Source: Symsagittifera roscoffensis (Eukaryota; Xenacoelomorpha; Acoela; Convolutidae). From it: a DNA stretch of 64,000 nucleotides. Below the pieces are notes generated by a model that was not told where the DNA came from, did no database searches, and saw only the letters and a program-made list of their open reading frames with translations. Within the stretch, counting starts at the first letter, position 1. Each line of letters begins with the position of its first letter. The stretch spans positions 2,084,073 through 2,148,072 of the forward strand of contig NC_087063.1 of the NCBI RefSeq assembly GCF_963678635.1, given 5' to 3'. The position numbers were made by a program, and so were the translations under genes. This document shows, piece after piece, positions 33,592-44,660 of the stretch.

Positions 33592-34688
33592 ATCGTAATG
33601 CTTTTCAATCCAATTGCTGACGACGACGTCAAATTGAAGTAGCTGATAAACTTGGTAACCTTGGTAACTAGCTAATTCGGATGAGAGTCCTCAAAAGAAG
33701 TTTCGGGCAATACTAAACCGTTGTGAGCACGAACTGGAAAAACTTAAAATCATTCCGTAAAAAAAAATGCGTAGTTCGTAAAGCATTATTAAACTTGTTA
33801 GTTTAAATTTTATTGGTGATTTTTTTTGTTGTGATCTGACGCCCGGTGTCATATGAGCACGATCTCAAGTAAACCGAACTCTTGAACCAAGATTCTGACT
33901 AGTGGCCGCCAAACTTGTTGTAAACAGTCAGTTGTCATTCATTTTGAATTTAGCGACTAGGTAAAAGAAATGGATGTAACTCATTTTCGGGAATGGAAAA
34001 ACAGAATAAACGACAAGTCAAAAACTGCCACTCAATTTTTTAGTTTGGATGCTGAGCACGTCAAAGGTCAAAAGGCTCCTTGCCTGCAAAGCGTTGCTAA
34101 ACAAACTTTCTCTGGATGTAATGTCTTCAAGAAAAAATTCTAAGGAAATTTTTCAAAAACCACTCAAATAACATAGTTGAACAGGCGAGAAAAACCTATA
34201 AGCCCGAGTGTAAAAGCACCCACGTTTTGCATAGTGCAAAATGTTTTGATATGAAGAAAATAAATCAGCAATTAAAAACACTCCAGATGCAAAACGAAGG
34301 TCGTCGTATTCCGCATCTGTGAAACAAAATTAAAATCTTTTTTGGGTTAACTATCTAAATCTTAAATCTTGATAGTGTAAAATTGACATCGCTCTCGTGC
34401 TTTTGCTGGTTTTCCCAGAGCGTGAATCGTTTGTCTGAGAAAAATTGATTTGACACCGGATAGCTTTAAATATACTGACATGATTAGTACTGAATTGGCT
34501 AAGGTCACGGTGTCAGACGATAAGTACAGAGACTATACTTTCACTGTTACAGTATATGCGAAGAAATTAAAGAAAATTGTGTTAAAAAATGTTTCGAGTT
34601 TTCACGAATTTTTTTAAATTAGTTTTTTTGCCTCTCTTTAACTCATTGATCTCTTCACCACTATTATTTAGAGCTCCGGGTGTTGTTC
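33592..34688. other. Region without a recognised gene
   Basis: Right flank of the retroelement insertion. Some stretches read openly for 30-40 codons on the plus strand (around 33950-34130 and 34200-34320), but none is a family I recognise and frames are short. The locus may have been a gene before the insertion; joining this flank with the left flank gives no long frame. Confidence 0.35.
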
Positions 34689-35345
34689 GTTACCTAAAGG
34701 TGGCACGCGCATCCATTCGGTCTTCTCTGAGCTCACTTCGCGCGGTGACTAACAACTTTGTCCAGGAATTCCGTTGTATGTTGCAGGCCGTCGCAGGTGC
34801 GTTCTATTGTTGCGGTATCATCAGCATTATTGATTTTTGTAATTGTTTGTTATTCGGGTCTCAATGGCTGATTGCAGTGCTTTCACTCTGCTTCGCGGTC
34901 TTTTGCGAAATCAGCATTGTACTCAATGATTACTCTTCCGTTGTCGTCACCGAGTTCTGTTTTAAAGCCTTCTTTCCACAGTTGCATGACGAACCAGAAG
35001 TAGAAGTTTCAAAGCTTCGATGCCGCTCAGCATCCTTGACGCACGCCGGACGACATTTTGGAACATTACTCGCACAAAACCATCTTGGAATGCCTTGATC
35101 ATGGCGATAGTATCCACAGCGGTGTAGCATCTCAAAGATGAGAGCCCGATCGGAGGAGTCGGAGGCTTTCTGCAGCTCGACAAAAGAACCTGAAGTGCAT
35201 CGCCCTGGTTCTCCTCAGGTGGGAATGTGCCTCCGAACTCCTCAATGAGTCGCCTCAAAATGATGATGCAATCCAATGTTCCACGATTTTCGGGGAAGCC
35301 ACATTGCTTCTCGTCCACAGTTGAGGAAACTTTGAATTGATTCAA
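34689..35345 (-). pseudogene. Second LINE family: reverse transcriptase fragment
   Basis: The minus-strand frame at 34962-35345 contains QCGF followed by RGTLDCIIILRRLIEEFGG, the RT finger block of I/R1/CR1-type LINEs. The overlapping frame 34930-35130 continues with the palm (MLHRCGY...). Near 34830 a third frame gives NADDTATIE, equivalent to the F/YADD catalytic block with the aromatic residue replaced by Asn. At least two frameshifts. The final part is homologous to 62720-62890, which belongs to the same family. The antisense plus-strand frame 34589-35098 is a shadow. Confidence 0.8.
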
Positions 35346-36855
35346 TTTCTTTCACGAAGCGAATCGGATGGCAAAGGCAAAAAGTTGAAGTCTTTTTCGC
35401 CTTGGGCATCCGAGTTGTTTCTCAGACCGAACATTGAGTTGTTTCTCAGACCAAATCATATGAGAAATATTAAAACTATCCAGCTAATCAAGCGATGAAA
35501 CTTTGAAACATTTCAAATAATTATTTCATATATCAATTATTTGTCATTAGACCAGAATTTTTTTCAGTTTCATCTGAAAAGAAGCGTACAATACGTCAAA
35601 ACCAAAAAAAATAGAGATGAGAAGAAGTATTTGAAGATTTTATTGTTTTTTTTTCGATTTGGACATGTATGAAACGTAACAATCATAGATTTTTCACAAT
35701 AATTGCAGGCAGAAAAAACGAGTTTGTTCATCATAAATCAGACAACAATGCATAGAAAAGAAGAAAAAATCAGTATAGCAATTGAACTACAGTGGGAGAA
35801 AGGAAGCCTTTCGAGTTGTAACGATTGAAATCGTTATCAGACACTTAGTACAAATCGGGAAGGCTATAGACGAGAAGAGCAACCCTTCCTGGTGGTGAGA
35901 AGACCAAATCTTAGAGGAAGGTCATCCGGGAACAAAGAGCTTGCGGGAATTTGAAGTTTTATCTAGCAAGATATTCAAACAATGAAATTTTAAATTTTTC
36001 AAATTTCATAGAACAAAACAAATAAAATTTCACAACAAGCTATTCAAACTTTAAAAGTTTGATATGTCAAGATTTTCAGTAACCGAATCGAAAGACAAAG
36101 GCATAGGTTTTTCACTTGAATAAATTTGAGCGATGAAAAAAATCAAGTTATTCATAGACCGAACTGCCTAAGGAAAACCTCAAGAAGCTTTTAAATTTTT
36201 TTATGAAGAGAATTGGTTCACAAAAGAGTTAGGTTTTTCTAAGCAATTGATTCAATATATGAATATTCGAAAAATTTGAAGAAAAGTTATAGACCGAAGC
36301 AGTTTGCCGGAAGTTAAAATTTTTTCTATGCAAGCTATTTTAGCTACGCAACTTTCTAAGTTATATCTTTGAGCAAACTGGTTGATGAAATGTTTATATT
36401 TTTCAAAGCAAGCTACTCAAGCTATGACAAGTTGAATCTGAGTTTGCTGATTTTTGTAGTTGATTCGTTTGAGACTGAAATAAAATTATAAGCACGAAAT
36501 TTCTGACAATTACTGTCTAGCCTAGAATCTGAATCGCACACATTTTTTAAAATGATTTTCGAAGTTTTTTCAAAACTTTTTTTTGGGAAATTTCAAACAG
36601 AACTTTGGACGTTCAGATCTTAACTTTTTTAAACGTTGCGCTTAATAGTCCCTTAAACAGTAGGGTTTATGGTAAATGAAATTCATTCTTTTTTATATAA
36701 AAAAGCCATATAGAATTAGAAGATTTAAATGAAACTAGCACATGACTCGCACCTTTGGTGCTTCAAATAGATCGTATAACGAAAAAGGAGCTTCCTAAAA
36801 CATGAACTGAAAGAGCATTACTTATTGCAACCGTGAATATATCTATCAGGGGTTT
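35346..36855. other. AT-rich non-coding stretch, possibly an old degenerate repeat
   Basis: No gene. Phrases such as 'caagctattcaaact', 'atagaccgaa(g/c)' and 'gaaattttaa' recur loosely through 35450-36480, suggesting a very diverged tandem array, but the period cannot be fixed by eye. Confidence 0.35.
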
Positions 36856-36859
36856 CAAT

Positions 36860-38460
36860 TTCATGAAAAACGCCATATCTTTTTTGTCAAACTGATTTTA
36901 GCAGATAATATTAGAAGGCAGATTTGCTACCCTATTTTTTTCCCTGACAGAATCTTAACATAAGATTCAGTATTTCAAATTCTATTCCTTGTTTTTTAAT
37001 TCTAATTTTTTCTGAAAATTTATTTTAAAAATCATGAGAAACGCCATTTCTCAGAAGCAAAACGTATTTGAGCGTTAAAAACAAAAGGCAGATTCGTACT
37101 CTGACAGTTTTTCCTGGATATACCAGGACAAAACTCCACCATTAAATTTAAGAATTTCAAGATCGATTATTTTTATTCAAATCATTTTTTTTGAGTATCA
37201 TGGAACCCCTCACATCTCGGAAACCTCAAAAACTTGAGCAGTCATTGTTAGAGGTCGGATTTACAGCGCCGATGCGTAACTGACAGGACTGACCGACTTA
37301 GTGTTAAGTTTTGAAGTTAAGTTAGTTTTGTTATCTGTTTTTTGAAAAAAAAAGAAAGAAACATACAGAAAAACGCCATATCTCGGAAGCCAAAAGAATT
37401 TCAGCAGTCTCCTTTGGAAAGAAAAATTGCAAATCCTGGATGTACTCTGACAGCACAGCACCATAGGTTTGGTTTGGGAACTTTAATTTCTATTAAATTT
37501 CTTCTATCTAAGTTTTTTTAACATAAAAAGAAACAAAAAACGCCATATCAAACAAGTCATTAGGATTTGCAACCACTGAGAGTACCCTGACAGCACCCCT
37601 GCACTAGGGTAAGGGACTCAAATTTGGTTAGATTTTTTCTTTCTGAATTTTAAAAATTATTTTTTGAAAAATCATAAAAAAAACGCTATACCTCGAAAAA
37701 CAAAAGTATCTGTGCAGTGATACTTAGATGTCAGATTTGCAACTCCTGAGTGTACTCGGACAGCTCCCCACTATAGTGCTGAGAATTTCAAATTCGGTTA
37801 GTTTTTGTTTCTTACATTTTGAAAAAGAACACCAGAAATCATCAAAAACGCCATATCAAGAAAACAAAAAAACATTTTAGATGCCAGCTTTGCAACTTCA
37901 GAGAGTACTCTGACAGCGCCCCACTATGAATTGGAGGTTTTCAAGGCAGGCTATTTTTCATCTCTAATTTTTTTTTTGAAAAAAGTTGATAATATCATAA
38001 AATCTCGAAAAAACAAAAAAGTGTATTGAACAATTATACTTGGAGTCCAGATCTTCAACCGCTGAGTATATCCTGACAACACCCAACTAAAAGGTTCGGA
38101 ATTTCAAATTCGATATTTTTTTTTACATCCAACTCTTTTTTGAAAGAAAAAAATCCTTAAAAAGATACATCTCAAAAACCGAAAACTTTTGAACATTTGT
38201 AGATGGGACGCTAGATTGGCAGCTTCTGAGTGTACGCTAGCACTAACACACTGTAATGTTGAGAATTTCAAGTTCGGTTAGTTTTTTCATTTCTAAGTTT
38301 TTAGAAAACCAAAAAAAAATCTGAAAAAAACGCCATATCTCGAAAACCAAAAGTATTTGAGCAGTCGTACTTGGGCGCCACATTTTCAACCCCTGTGAGC
38401 ACACTGACATTGCTCCACTATAGGTTTGAGATTTTAGAATTAATTGTAAAAAAAACACTT
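36860..38460. repeat. Degenerate tandem array, about 143-171 bp x 10
   Basis: Each unit contains 'aaaaacgccatatctcgaaaa(c)caaaag', then 'gagcagt...agatttgcaac..ctgagtgtactctgacagc', then 'gagaatttcaaattcggttag'. Unit landmarks fall at about 36870, 37041, 37203, 37373, 37540, 37683, 37848, 37993, 38163 and 38330. The units are strongly diverged, so the array is old. No open frame is maintained. Confidence 0.8.
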
Positions 38461-38815
38461 TTGATAGTTTGACGTTGAAAAAACGTGCAAAATTTTTTTC
38501 GTTAATTGTGCAAAAAATACGTTGAAAAACTTAAACATAAATTTTTATAGACTTCTTAATTATGTGACAAGTGAAACGTCAATAAAATGATGTGAAGAGA
38601 AGAGGTTTAACTCATCGTTTGTGTGTGAAAAATGTATTGGAATGTCAATTTGCTTAACTCGAGCTATCTATGTTGCTCAACGCTTAAGACTAACTAACGT
38701 GAGCGAGTTGATATAACCTATATTTTGAAACAATAATTGCAATTCGTGTTGAAAACTACTCAATTTTTCTCTGTTATATTCATTTTTGTAGATCTATTTG
38801 AAGTTTTTCCTTCCG

Positions 38816-39078
38816 AGCTCATTTGGTATTTTCTTGCACTCTAATGTTAGCAGTTTTTCTTGCTGTTGATTTTTCGCTGTTTTAGCTTGTAATTGACAAG
38901 TGCACCAAAAAACTAAAAACAACCTAACTGTGTTTTTATAGCCGTTTTTTTTTTAACCTAGTCGAAACATTCATTACATGCCAAAAATTTTACTCATGAT
39001 CAACTTGAGTTGAAAGGAAATTAGTGGGTTTTTGAAATCAGTAACTACAGTGATTATAATTTCCTGTGAGTTCAGAGT
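38816..39078 (+). repeat. Dispersed repeat family R2, copy 1
   Basis: Matches 44226-44480 in the same orientation. Shared blocks are 'gcactctaat', 'gctgtttt' and the well conserved 'gtaactacagtgattataatttcc'. Unknown class. Confidence 0.6.
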
Positions 39079-39288
39079 AATCAAAACCAGCAAAACAGAT
39101 TGTGCAAGGAAGGGAGGTTCAAAAAAAATTTGTTTGGCATAATCATGACGTTCAGTTCAAGATTTTTTTTTGGCTAAGGAGAGTTTAAACATTTGTGATG
39201 ATTGAAGAAATTAGCAAAGTATCATTTCAAAAAAAGCCCGAGTAACCCGAGATCATATTCAGCCTGTTTGAAATTTGTCGCTCAGAAA

Positions 39289-40168
39289 AAACTGTATTAA
39301 ACAATATTACATGTGTTGAGCTCAGAAAACAGTATCCTATTTTTCTGGCGACAGTACTAATGAAACAATATGCAACTTCATTCTGTAAAACTGTTATAAA
39401 CAACATTACATGTGTTGAGCTCAGAAAACAGTATCTTATTTTTCTGGCGACAGAACTGTTGAAACAGTGTGCACTTTACTTCTGTAAGACTGTAATAAAC
39501 AACATTACATAGGTTGAGCTCAGAAAACAGTATTTTGTTTTTCTGGCGACAGAACTGTCGAACCAATGTGCAGTTTCATTCTGTAGATCTGTAAAAAACA
39601 ACATTACATATGTTGAGCTCAGAAAACAGTATGTTTATTTTCTGGCGACAGAACTGTTGAAACAGTGTGCACTTTCATTCTGTAAATTTGTAATAAACAA
39701 CATTACATAGGTTGAGCTCAGAAAACAGTATTTTGTTTTTCTGGCGACAGAACTGTCAAACCAATGTGCAGTTTCATTCTGTAAAACTGCAATAAACAAC
39801 ATTACATGTGTTGAGCTCAGAAAACAGTGTCATTTTTTTCTGGCGACAGAACTGTTGAAACAGTGTGCACTTTAGTTCTGTAAAACTGTAATAAACAACA
39901 TTAAATAGGTTGAGCTCAGAAAACAGTATCTTAATTTTCTGGCGACAGAACTGTTGAAATAGTGTGCACTTTCATTCTGTAAAACTGTAATAAACAACAT
40001 CACATGTGTTGAGCTCAGAAAACCGTTTTTTGTTTTTCTGGCGACAGAACTGTCGAACCAATGTGCAGTTTCATTCTGTAAAACTGTTATAAACAACATT
40101 ACATGTGTTGAGCTCAGAAAACAGTGTCTTATTTTTCTGGCGACAGAACTGTTGAAACAATATATGCA
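39289..40168. repeat. 99-bp satellite array, nine units in two alternating variants
   Basis: Nine head-to-tail units with the landmark 'gttgagctcagaaaaca' at 39314, 39414, 39513, 39612, 39711, 39810, 39909, 40008 and 40107, a spacing of 100 then exactly 99 bases throughout. Variant A has 'gaactgttgaaacagtgtgcacttt'-like sequence; variant B has 'ctgtcgaaccaatgtgcagttt'. The order is A,A,B,A,B,A,A,B,A (the first unit is a diverged A), so a dimeric higher-order unit is evident. Because 99 is divisible by 3, long open frames cross the units on the minus strand, but these are a by-product of the period. Confidence 0.95.
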
Positions 40169-40715
40169 CTTTTATTCTTGTTTTTACCGGCTTCAAAAAG
40201 CAATCTAGTAAATAGAACCTGCACATCTACCAGTTTTTCTTTTTGGAACAATGCATTTATGATATTAAAAGCTCAGTCATCTATAGGATCACCAGAAGAA
40301 TTTTTTTTCTTGCAGTATTTGTGTACACTCTCAAACGTAGTTTTATGTCAAGAAAAACAAAGGCTAAAAAAATAAGAGTTCTTATTTGTTAAGTTTTTTC
40401 CACTTCGCGGATTTTGGAAGTACAAAAATGAAAATTTTTTTAGTTATATTGCTTTTTTTTTTCCAAATGAGTATTTTTATTTGCGAATTGAGTACTTCGT
40501 TTTTTTTCCCTAAATTTTTCTCTTCAAATTAAAATCAAAATAAATTGGTTTCGAATGGTGCAAGGAAAAGTTTTTCATTGCTTGTTCACAGTTGTCATCC
40601 TGTGTTTTTATCTTCAAACATCTCATATTCTTCGAAATATTATGCAAATGGTGTCGAAATTCTAATATCATAGGAGTCAGTTATGCGCAATGAAAGCCCC
40701 AGTTAACAGCGTGTG
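40169..40715. other. AT-rich spacer
   Basis: Nothing recognised. The last part (40560-40720) may be the 3' untranslated tail of the LINE that follows on the minus strand, but there is no A-tail or terminal repeat to prove its end. Confidence 0.4.
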
Positions 40716-40720
40716 AATTT

Positions 40721-42781
40721 TTAGAATGCAATTCCAAGTGTGTAACCGTCCTCAACGCCGAGGGATCGCCATTTGGATCTTGTGCCTCTGATGCAAATGT
40801 TGGTTGCTCTTAGTATAGCGAATGAAATTCTACATCTCACCCAGCACATGACATGACTATATGGGCGGTACCATTTTGATGCCAGACCATCTGCTAGTCG
40901 TTTGAGGAAAAACGTGAACTCCGGTGCCAAAACACCATCTATTGAAGTGACAAGTGGAGTGAAAGACATGTGCTTTTCTTCACAAGCTGGTCCATACTTA
41001 TTTTTTTTCTCAATCTCTGCAGTTTTCAGTACATTCATAGGATTGCGGTTTTGGTAAGATGGAGCGTCAGTGTCTGTAACACGGATGTCGAGCGACGCCG
41101 CCGACTGTCTATCCCAAACCCCACGAGCTGAAAGATCTGCAATTAGTGCCGGGGTTCCTTTTTCTATATCTGGTTCTTTTACGACAGGTTCTCTTTTCAC
41201 ATCTTTCCACAAAATTGAAGCAAGATCGCCCACTGCGTCTCTTATTTCGTTGTGTCGTAGTGTTACCAGTCCGCCCTTCTTGCAAGAAAGTGCACGCTGT
41301 AAGTCAAAATCTTGTTGACATCCATCGCATCTCGAGAAAGAACGTTTGAGTGGTTTTCTGTACCTGACACATAGAGCGTCTCTGAACTCTGTGGCTGACA
41401 AATCAAAATTATCTTTCAACAAGGGCAGCGAAGTTAGCCACAAGGAACAGTTGTTGTCGATTATTCTCCGGATCGCTCGTTTCTGATCTGCTGGTAAAAC
41501 TGCAAGCAATTCATCGAGTTTATCTTTGTCCACAGCATTTTGTTTCTCCTCGTGATTTTTTCTTGCTTCTCTCATCTTTGTTTCGTGTAGTGTTTGGTCG
41601 AAATCATCTTGGTTAAGGATCGAACTCACGAGACAGTCGGTTGCTTCACGTGAAGTGGAAAATGCTAGTTTGGAACCTTCTATTGGATTTCGTACACCTA
41701 GTCCCCCTCTTTTGACAGGAAGTGAATACAAAACACGATCTGAGTGTGTGACACTAGAAGTTCCTAGTAAGCTTGGCAAAAAATTTTCCTCCAACATCTT
41801 CTCGATAGGAGCAAACAACTGCGACGTATCTTTGACTACTCTCTGGACAAAATTCCATTCGCATTGCAGTGATCTTGTTAATCCAACTAAAGCAGCTTGA
41901 GGTTCTTTTTCTGCCACTTTGGACAACTCGCTAAGACAATCCAACCATTCTTGGACCTTTTTTGTAGTGAAACGAATTTTGCCTTCATCAGAGCCAATAA
42001 ATCCGCCCAAATATCTTCTACCTTCAACTATTCTGATGCCGAACCTGTCAAACAATTGATGAGCTTTTTCAACAAAGTTCGGGTGAACAACCAAATAACT
42101 TTTGCTTGGCTCGGGGTAATAGCCATACTTCGGACATTTTTCAGTCAAAGATGACAACCATTCAACCAGGTTTTCTAGTGCGCCAAGAGCTCCCGAATCA
42201 TCTGCATACCATGTTTGTAAATACTTATCTCGGTCTTTGAGTGATTCAATCAATGGCATCAATGAAACCCCATAGAATAACATCGCTAGTGGATCACCCT
42301 GTGTAGTGCCTTCACTACTGAAAAGAAGTTCTGTCGTTCCTGCAACAATTAGCGGCGCATACCCTCTATATGTGTTGAACAGAAATCGTGAGCACCTGGG
42401 CCAAAGTATTCTAGCATTCCATAGAGCCGTTTCCCTGTTCAATGCATTGAATGCATTTGAGGCATCCATCAATAGAAGACCATGTCCGTCCTCTTTGGTG
42501 CTATTAAACAACTCCTCCACTGCGTGTACAGCTCCTTCTATTCCTTCTTGCACACCACAAGCTAGTTGTTGAGATCCACAGGTTTCTTCGAGATCTTTTT
42601 TGGTCGCTTCGGCCATACATTTACACATTACTCTTCGCAAACACTCACCTATGCCAATTGGTCTAACTCCGGGGCACTTGTCCAAAGCGATCAGACGACC
42701 TGGCATCAATGCTCGTATTTGGTTCCATGGAATAATTTCGTTAGCTATCTTTGTGATCAGCGCTGCCACTTCGTCTCTCAA
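40721..42781 (-). CDS. Non-LTR retrotransposon protein: reverse transcriptase with C-terminal zinc finger and restriction-like endonuclease
   Basis: A 686-codon frame without a stop. RT blocks in order are: residues 30-50 LIALDKCPGVRPIGIGECLRR; 102-117 LLLMDASNAFNALNRE (first catalytic Asp); 155-168 SSEGTTQGDPLAML; and 191-196 WYADDS (catalytic Asp pair). After the thumb (about 250-470) comes CDGC at 485-488 with a further Cys at 500, then GGLVTLRHNEIRD (503-515), a Cys/His finger. Residues 545-605 (IADLSARGVW, LDIRVTDTDAPSY, EIEKKNKY) resemble the PD-(D/E)XK-like endonuclease of R2-type LINEs. Such enzymes nick a chosen target and prime cDNA synthesis there. The frame begins at a TTG after a stop. 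The sequence just upstream (42785-42825) still reads as protein in another frame, so this is a 5'-truncated copy with one frameshift at about 42782. In the finger the usual His appears as Arg495. The exact clade (R2, NeSL, Utopia-like) is unresolved. Confidence 0.85.
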   Translation of the reverse strand: MRDEVAALITKIANEIIPWNQIRALMPGRLIALDKCPGVRPIGIGECLRRVMCKCMAEATKKDLEETCGSQQLACGVQEGIEGAVHAVEELFNSTKEDGHGLLLMDASNAFNALNRETALWNARILWPRCSRFLFNTYRGYAPLIVAGTTELLFSSEGTTQGDPLAMLFYGVSLMPLIESLKDRDKYLQTWYADDSGALGALENLVEWLSSLTEKCPKYGYYPEPSKSYLVVHPNFVEKAHQLFDRFGIRIVEGRRYLGGFIGSDEGKIRFTTKKVQEWLDCLSELSKVAEKEPQAALVGLTRSLQCEWNFVQRVVKDTSQLFAPIEKMLEENFLPSLLGTSSVTHSDRVLYSLPVKRGGLGVRNPIEGSKLAFSTSREATDCLVSSILNQDDFDQTLHETKMREARKNHEEKQNAVDKDKLDELLAVLPADQKRAIRRIIDNNCSLWLTSLPLLKDNFDLSATEFRDALCVRYRKPLKRSFSRCDGCQQDFDLQRALSCKKGGLVTLRHNEIRDAVGDLASILWKDVKREPVVKEPDIEKGTPALIADLSARGVWDRQSAASLDIRVTDTDAPSYQNRNPMNVLKTAEIEKKNKYGPACEEKHMSFTPLVTSIDGVLAPEFTFFLKRLADGLASKWYRPYSHVMCWVRCRISFAILRATNICIRGTRSKWRSLGVEDGYTLGIAF

Positions 42782-42829
42782 TATTGCTCAATACAATCAA
42801 AAATAGCTTCGATATTTGGTTTTGAAAAA

Positions 42830-43807
42830 AAAAGAAGAAACGTAGATCACCTTGTTCATTGTACATGGAAGGTAAAGAAATATTGATAAAATGAATGGAC
42901 TTTCATCTGGTGACAGAATGTTTTGCTTAAGAGTCCATTGGTAAAACTAAATTATAGAGATATCTGAAGCTCAAATATATGAACTCAACTGGATTTTCTA
43001 CTTCACTTCAATACATTGCGAGTTAATAGAAGAATTTAATGCTAGCCAGGATTACTAGCAATGATTTAGCCTCGTACCCTTTTCAATTTTCTTGAAAGGC
43101 TTTGCAATTCACCTGACATTTGGCCTCATAAATGTTTCAAAACTAGGACTAGATTTTAAAAATCTTCAAATAAAACCTTATTAGGACAAGTCGCAACAAA
43201 AAATACAATTAAGAACAATATACAACTGGCGTTAAGAGAAACTCGCAAAAAACTCACCACTGCATTCGTGCCAACGCATTGAGAGCTTTCAGACATCGGA
43301 TGAGATTTTTTTTCAAAATTTAGAGCTGCGTTTTGCCGCAAAAATTAGAGCTGCATCTTGCGCGCCCATCGGCGGCCTTATAAGGAATTCTTAAAGTACT
43401 AAAAAATTTTAAAATCTTGCGAATTGTCGCTTTGCTGAAGTGTTACAAGTTCTTTTTTGTTACGAGTTGTCTTTTGTTGTGAGTTGTCCTGGTATCGACT
43501 CAAACCACCAGCGAGAAGAGTGATGATGTGAACTTGATTAAAATAGCACCTGAAATTTCAGCTTAAAACTGATAGGCGATTGCAGGTTAAAATATATTAA
43601 CGAATTATCAATTTTAACAGTCCACTCGCAACTATGTCATTGAAAATGAAAATCAGGAAAACGAGCTACTTGGTCATTACTTTAAATAATACTAAATATC
43701 TTGACATGTTGCTCCGACTTTCGAAGGTTTGTGCTCGATGGTTTTTTCCCAGGCAAAGCTCAACTTTTTCAATGATGGATTTTTTACATCAGCCGAAATT
43801 TACTGTT
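42830..43807. other. Region without a recognised gene
   Basis: No gene or element recognised. Around 43430-43490 there is a short run of 'gttacgagttgt' variants. The sequence does not extend the LINE protein. Confidence 0.4.
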
Positions 43808-43815
43808 GTACTGAG

Positions 43816-43909
43816 CAGGGGCGGATTTAGGCGGGGGACGCCACCTCTTTCAGGGTTTCAACTCCCTGCCGCTCTAAAGTGTTCTCCGTTAATCCTAGAT
43901 CCGCCCCTG
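43816..43909. mobile_element. hAT-type MITE (94 bp) with 8-bp target duplication
   Basis: The ends are CAGGGGCGGATTTAGG and its near-complement CCTAGATCCGCCCCTG. The flanks are gtactgag (43808-43815) and gtcctgag (43910-43917), seven of eight identical, which fits hAT transposition. It has no coding capacity. Relatives sharing the same ends occur at 58049-58224 and 61838-62134. Confidence 0.8.
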
Positions 43910-43959
43910 GTCCTGAGCTCAAATTATAAAAAACTATTTCACAAATGGCCAAAAAGTCC

Positions 43960-44060
43960 AATGTGGGTTAATAACGCGCAATATGCAAGAGAATTACAAT
44001 TTTTTTGCGCGTTAACTGTCCCTAGTTAGCCAAAGAGTTAATTTCAAACCAAAACGACTT
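43960..44060 (-). repeat. Dispersed repeat family R1, eroded fragment
   Basis: 'tttgcgcgttaactgtccctagttagccaaa' corresponds to the central block of the R1 repeat (compare 'cgcgctttaattgtcccaaattggccaaa' at 9679). Most of the repeat is gone. Confidence 0.4.
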
Positions 44061-44225
44061 TTCAAAAAATTAACTCAGCTAAAATGTTTTTTTTTAAAAA
44101 CTGCAAGTTCATTGAAAACATAAAATTCCAGCGCTCTCAAACAAAAATAGCAATTCGACTAGACCTAATTGAAGACTCAAAAATTTCTCTACTAGATTCG
44201 TCTTTTTTCAGATTGATTTTTTTCC

Positions 44226-44480
44226 ATGTTCACTTATATTTCCGGGCACTCTAATTGTAGCAATTTTTGTGCTATTTTTGCTGTTTTGTTTTTATTAGCG
44301 AAATGCAGCTTCACCTATTTGCAAAGTGCAGCTTTAAAACGTTTTTTTAAACTTTCATAATCTAGTAAACTCATTCATTACACCATAAAAAGGTTTTTAT
44401 TAAGGTTCAGTTTAAACTAAATTGATATTAATGAGTTTCATTGAAGCAAGTAACTACAGTGATTATAATTTCCAGTCAGT
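44226..44480 (+). repeat. Dispersed repeat family R2, copy 2
   Basis: Second copy of the element at 38816-39078. Beyond it, 'gtaactacag' and 'ccagtgag' phrases recur at about 44500, 44530 and 44590, suggesting a short tandem extension of the 3' end. Confidence 0.55.
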
Positions 44481-44660
44481 GAGACCATTATATTCTTGTG
44501 TTTTAGAGTAACTACAGTTGTTTAAGTTCCAGTGAGTCTATTTCATACTAGTGTTTCACAGTTATTAACTACATTTAAAACAAGTCCAGTGAGCCTCTTT
44601 TGTCCAAATATTTTATGTACGTCTTCGCATTACTGTCTGATACAATCTGTGTCTGTCCAA

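Noticed and set aside
34589-35098. 169-codon plus-strand ORF
   Set aside because: Antisense shadow of the LINE RT fragment at 34689-35345; the minus strand carries clear RT motifs.
39378-40099. Minus-strand ORFs crossing the satellite units
   Set aside because: They exist because 99 is a multiple of three; no gene signal.
39289-40168. CRISPR array
   Set aside because: Whole 99-bp units repeat with no distinction between constant repeats and unique spacers, and the context is eukaryotic. It is a satellite.
41070-42886. Several plus-strand ORFs of 67-106 codons
   Set aside because: All are antisense to the intact RT/endonuclease frame and have no motif.
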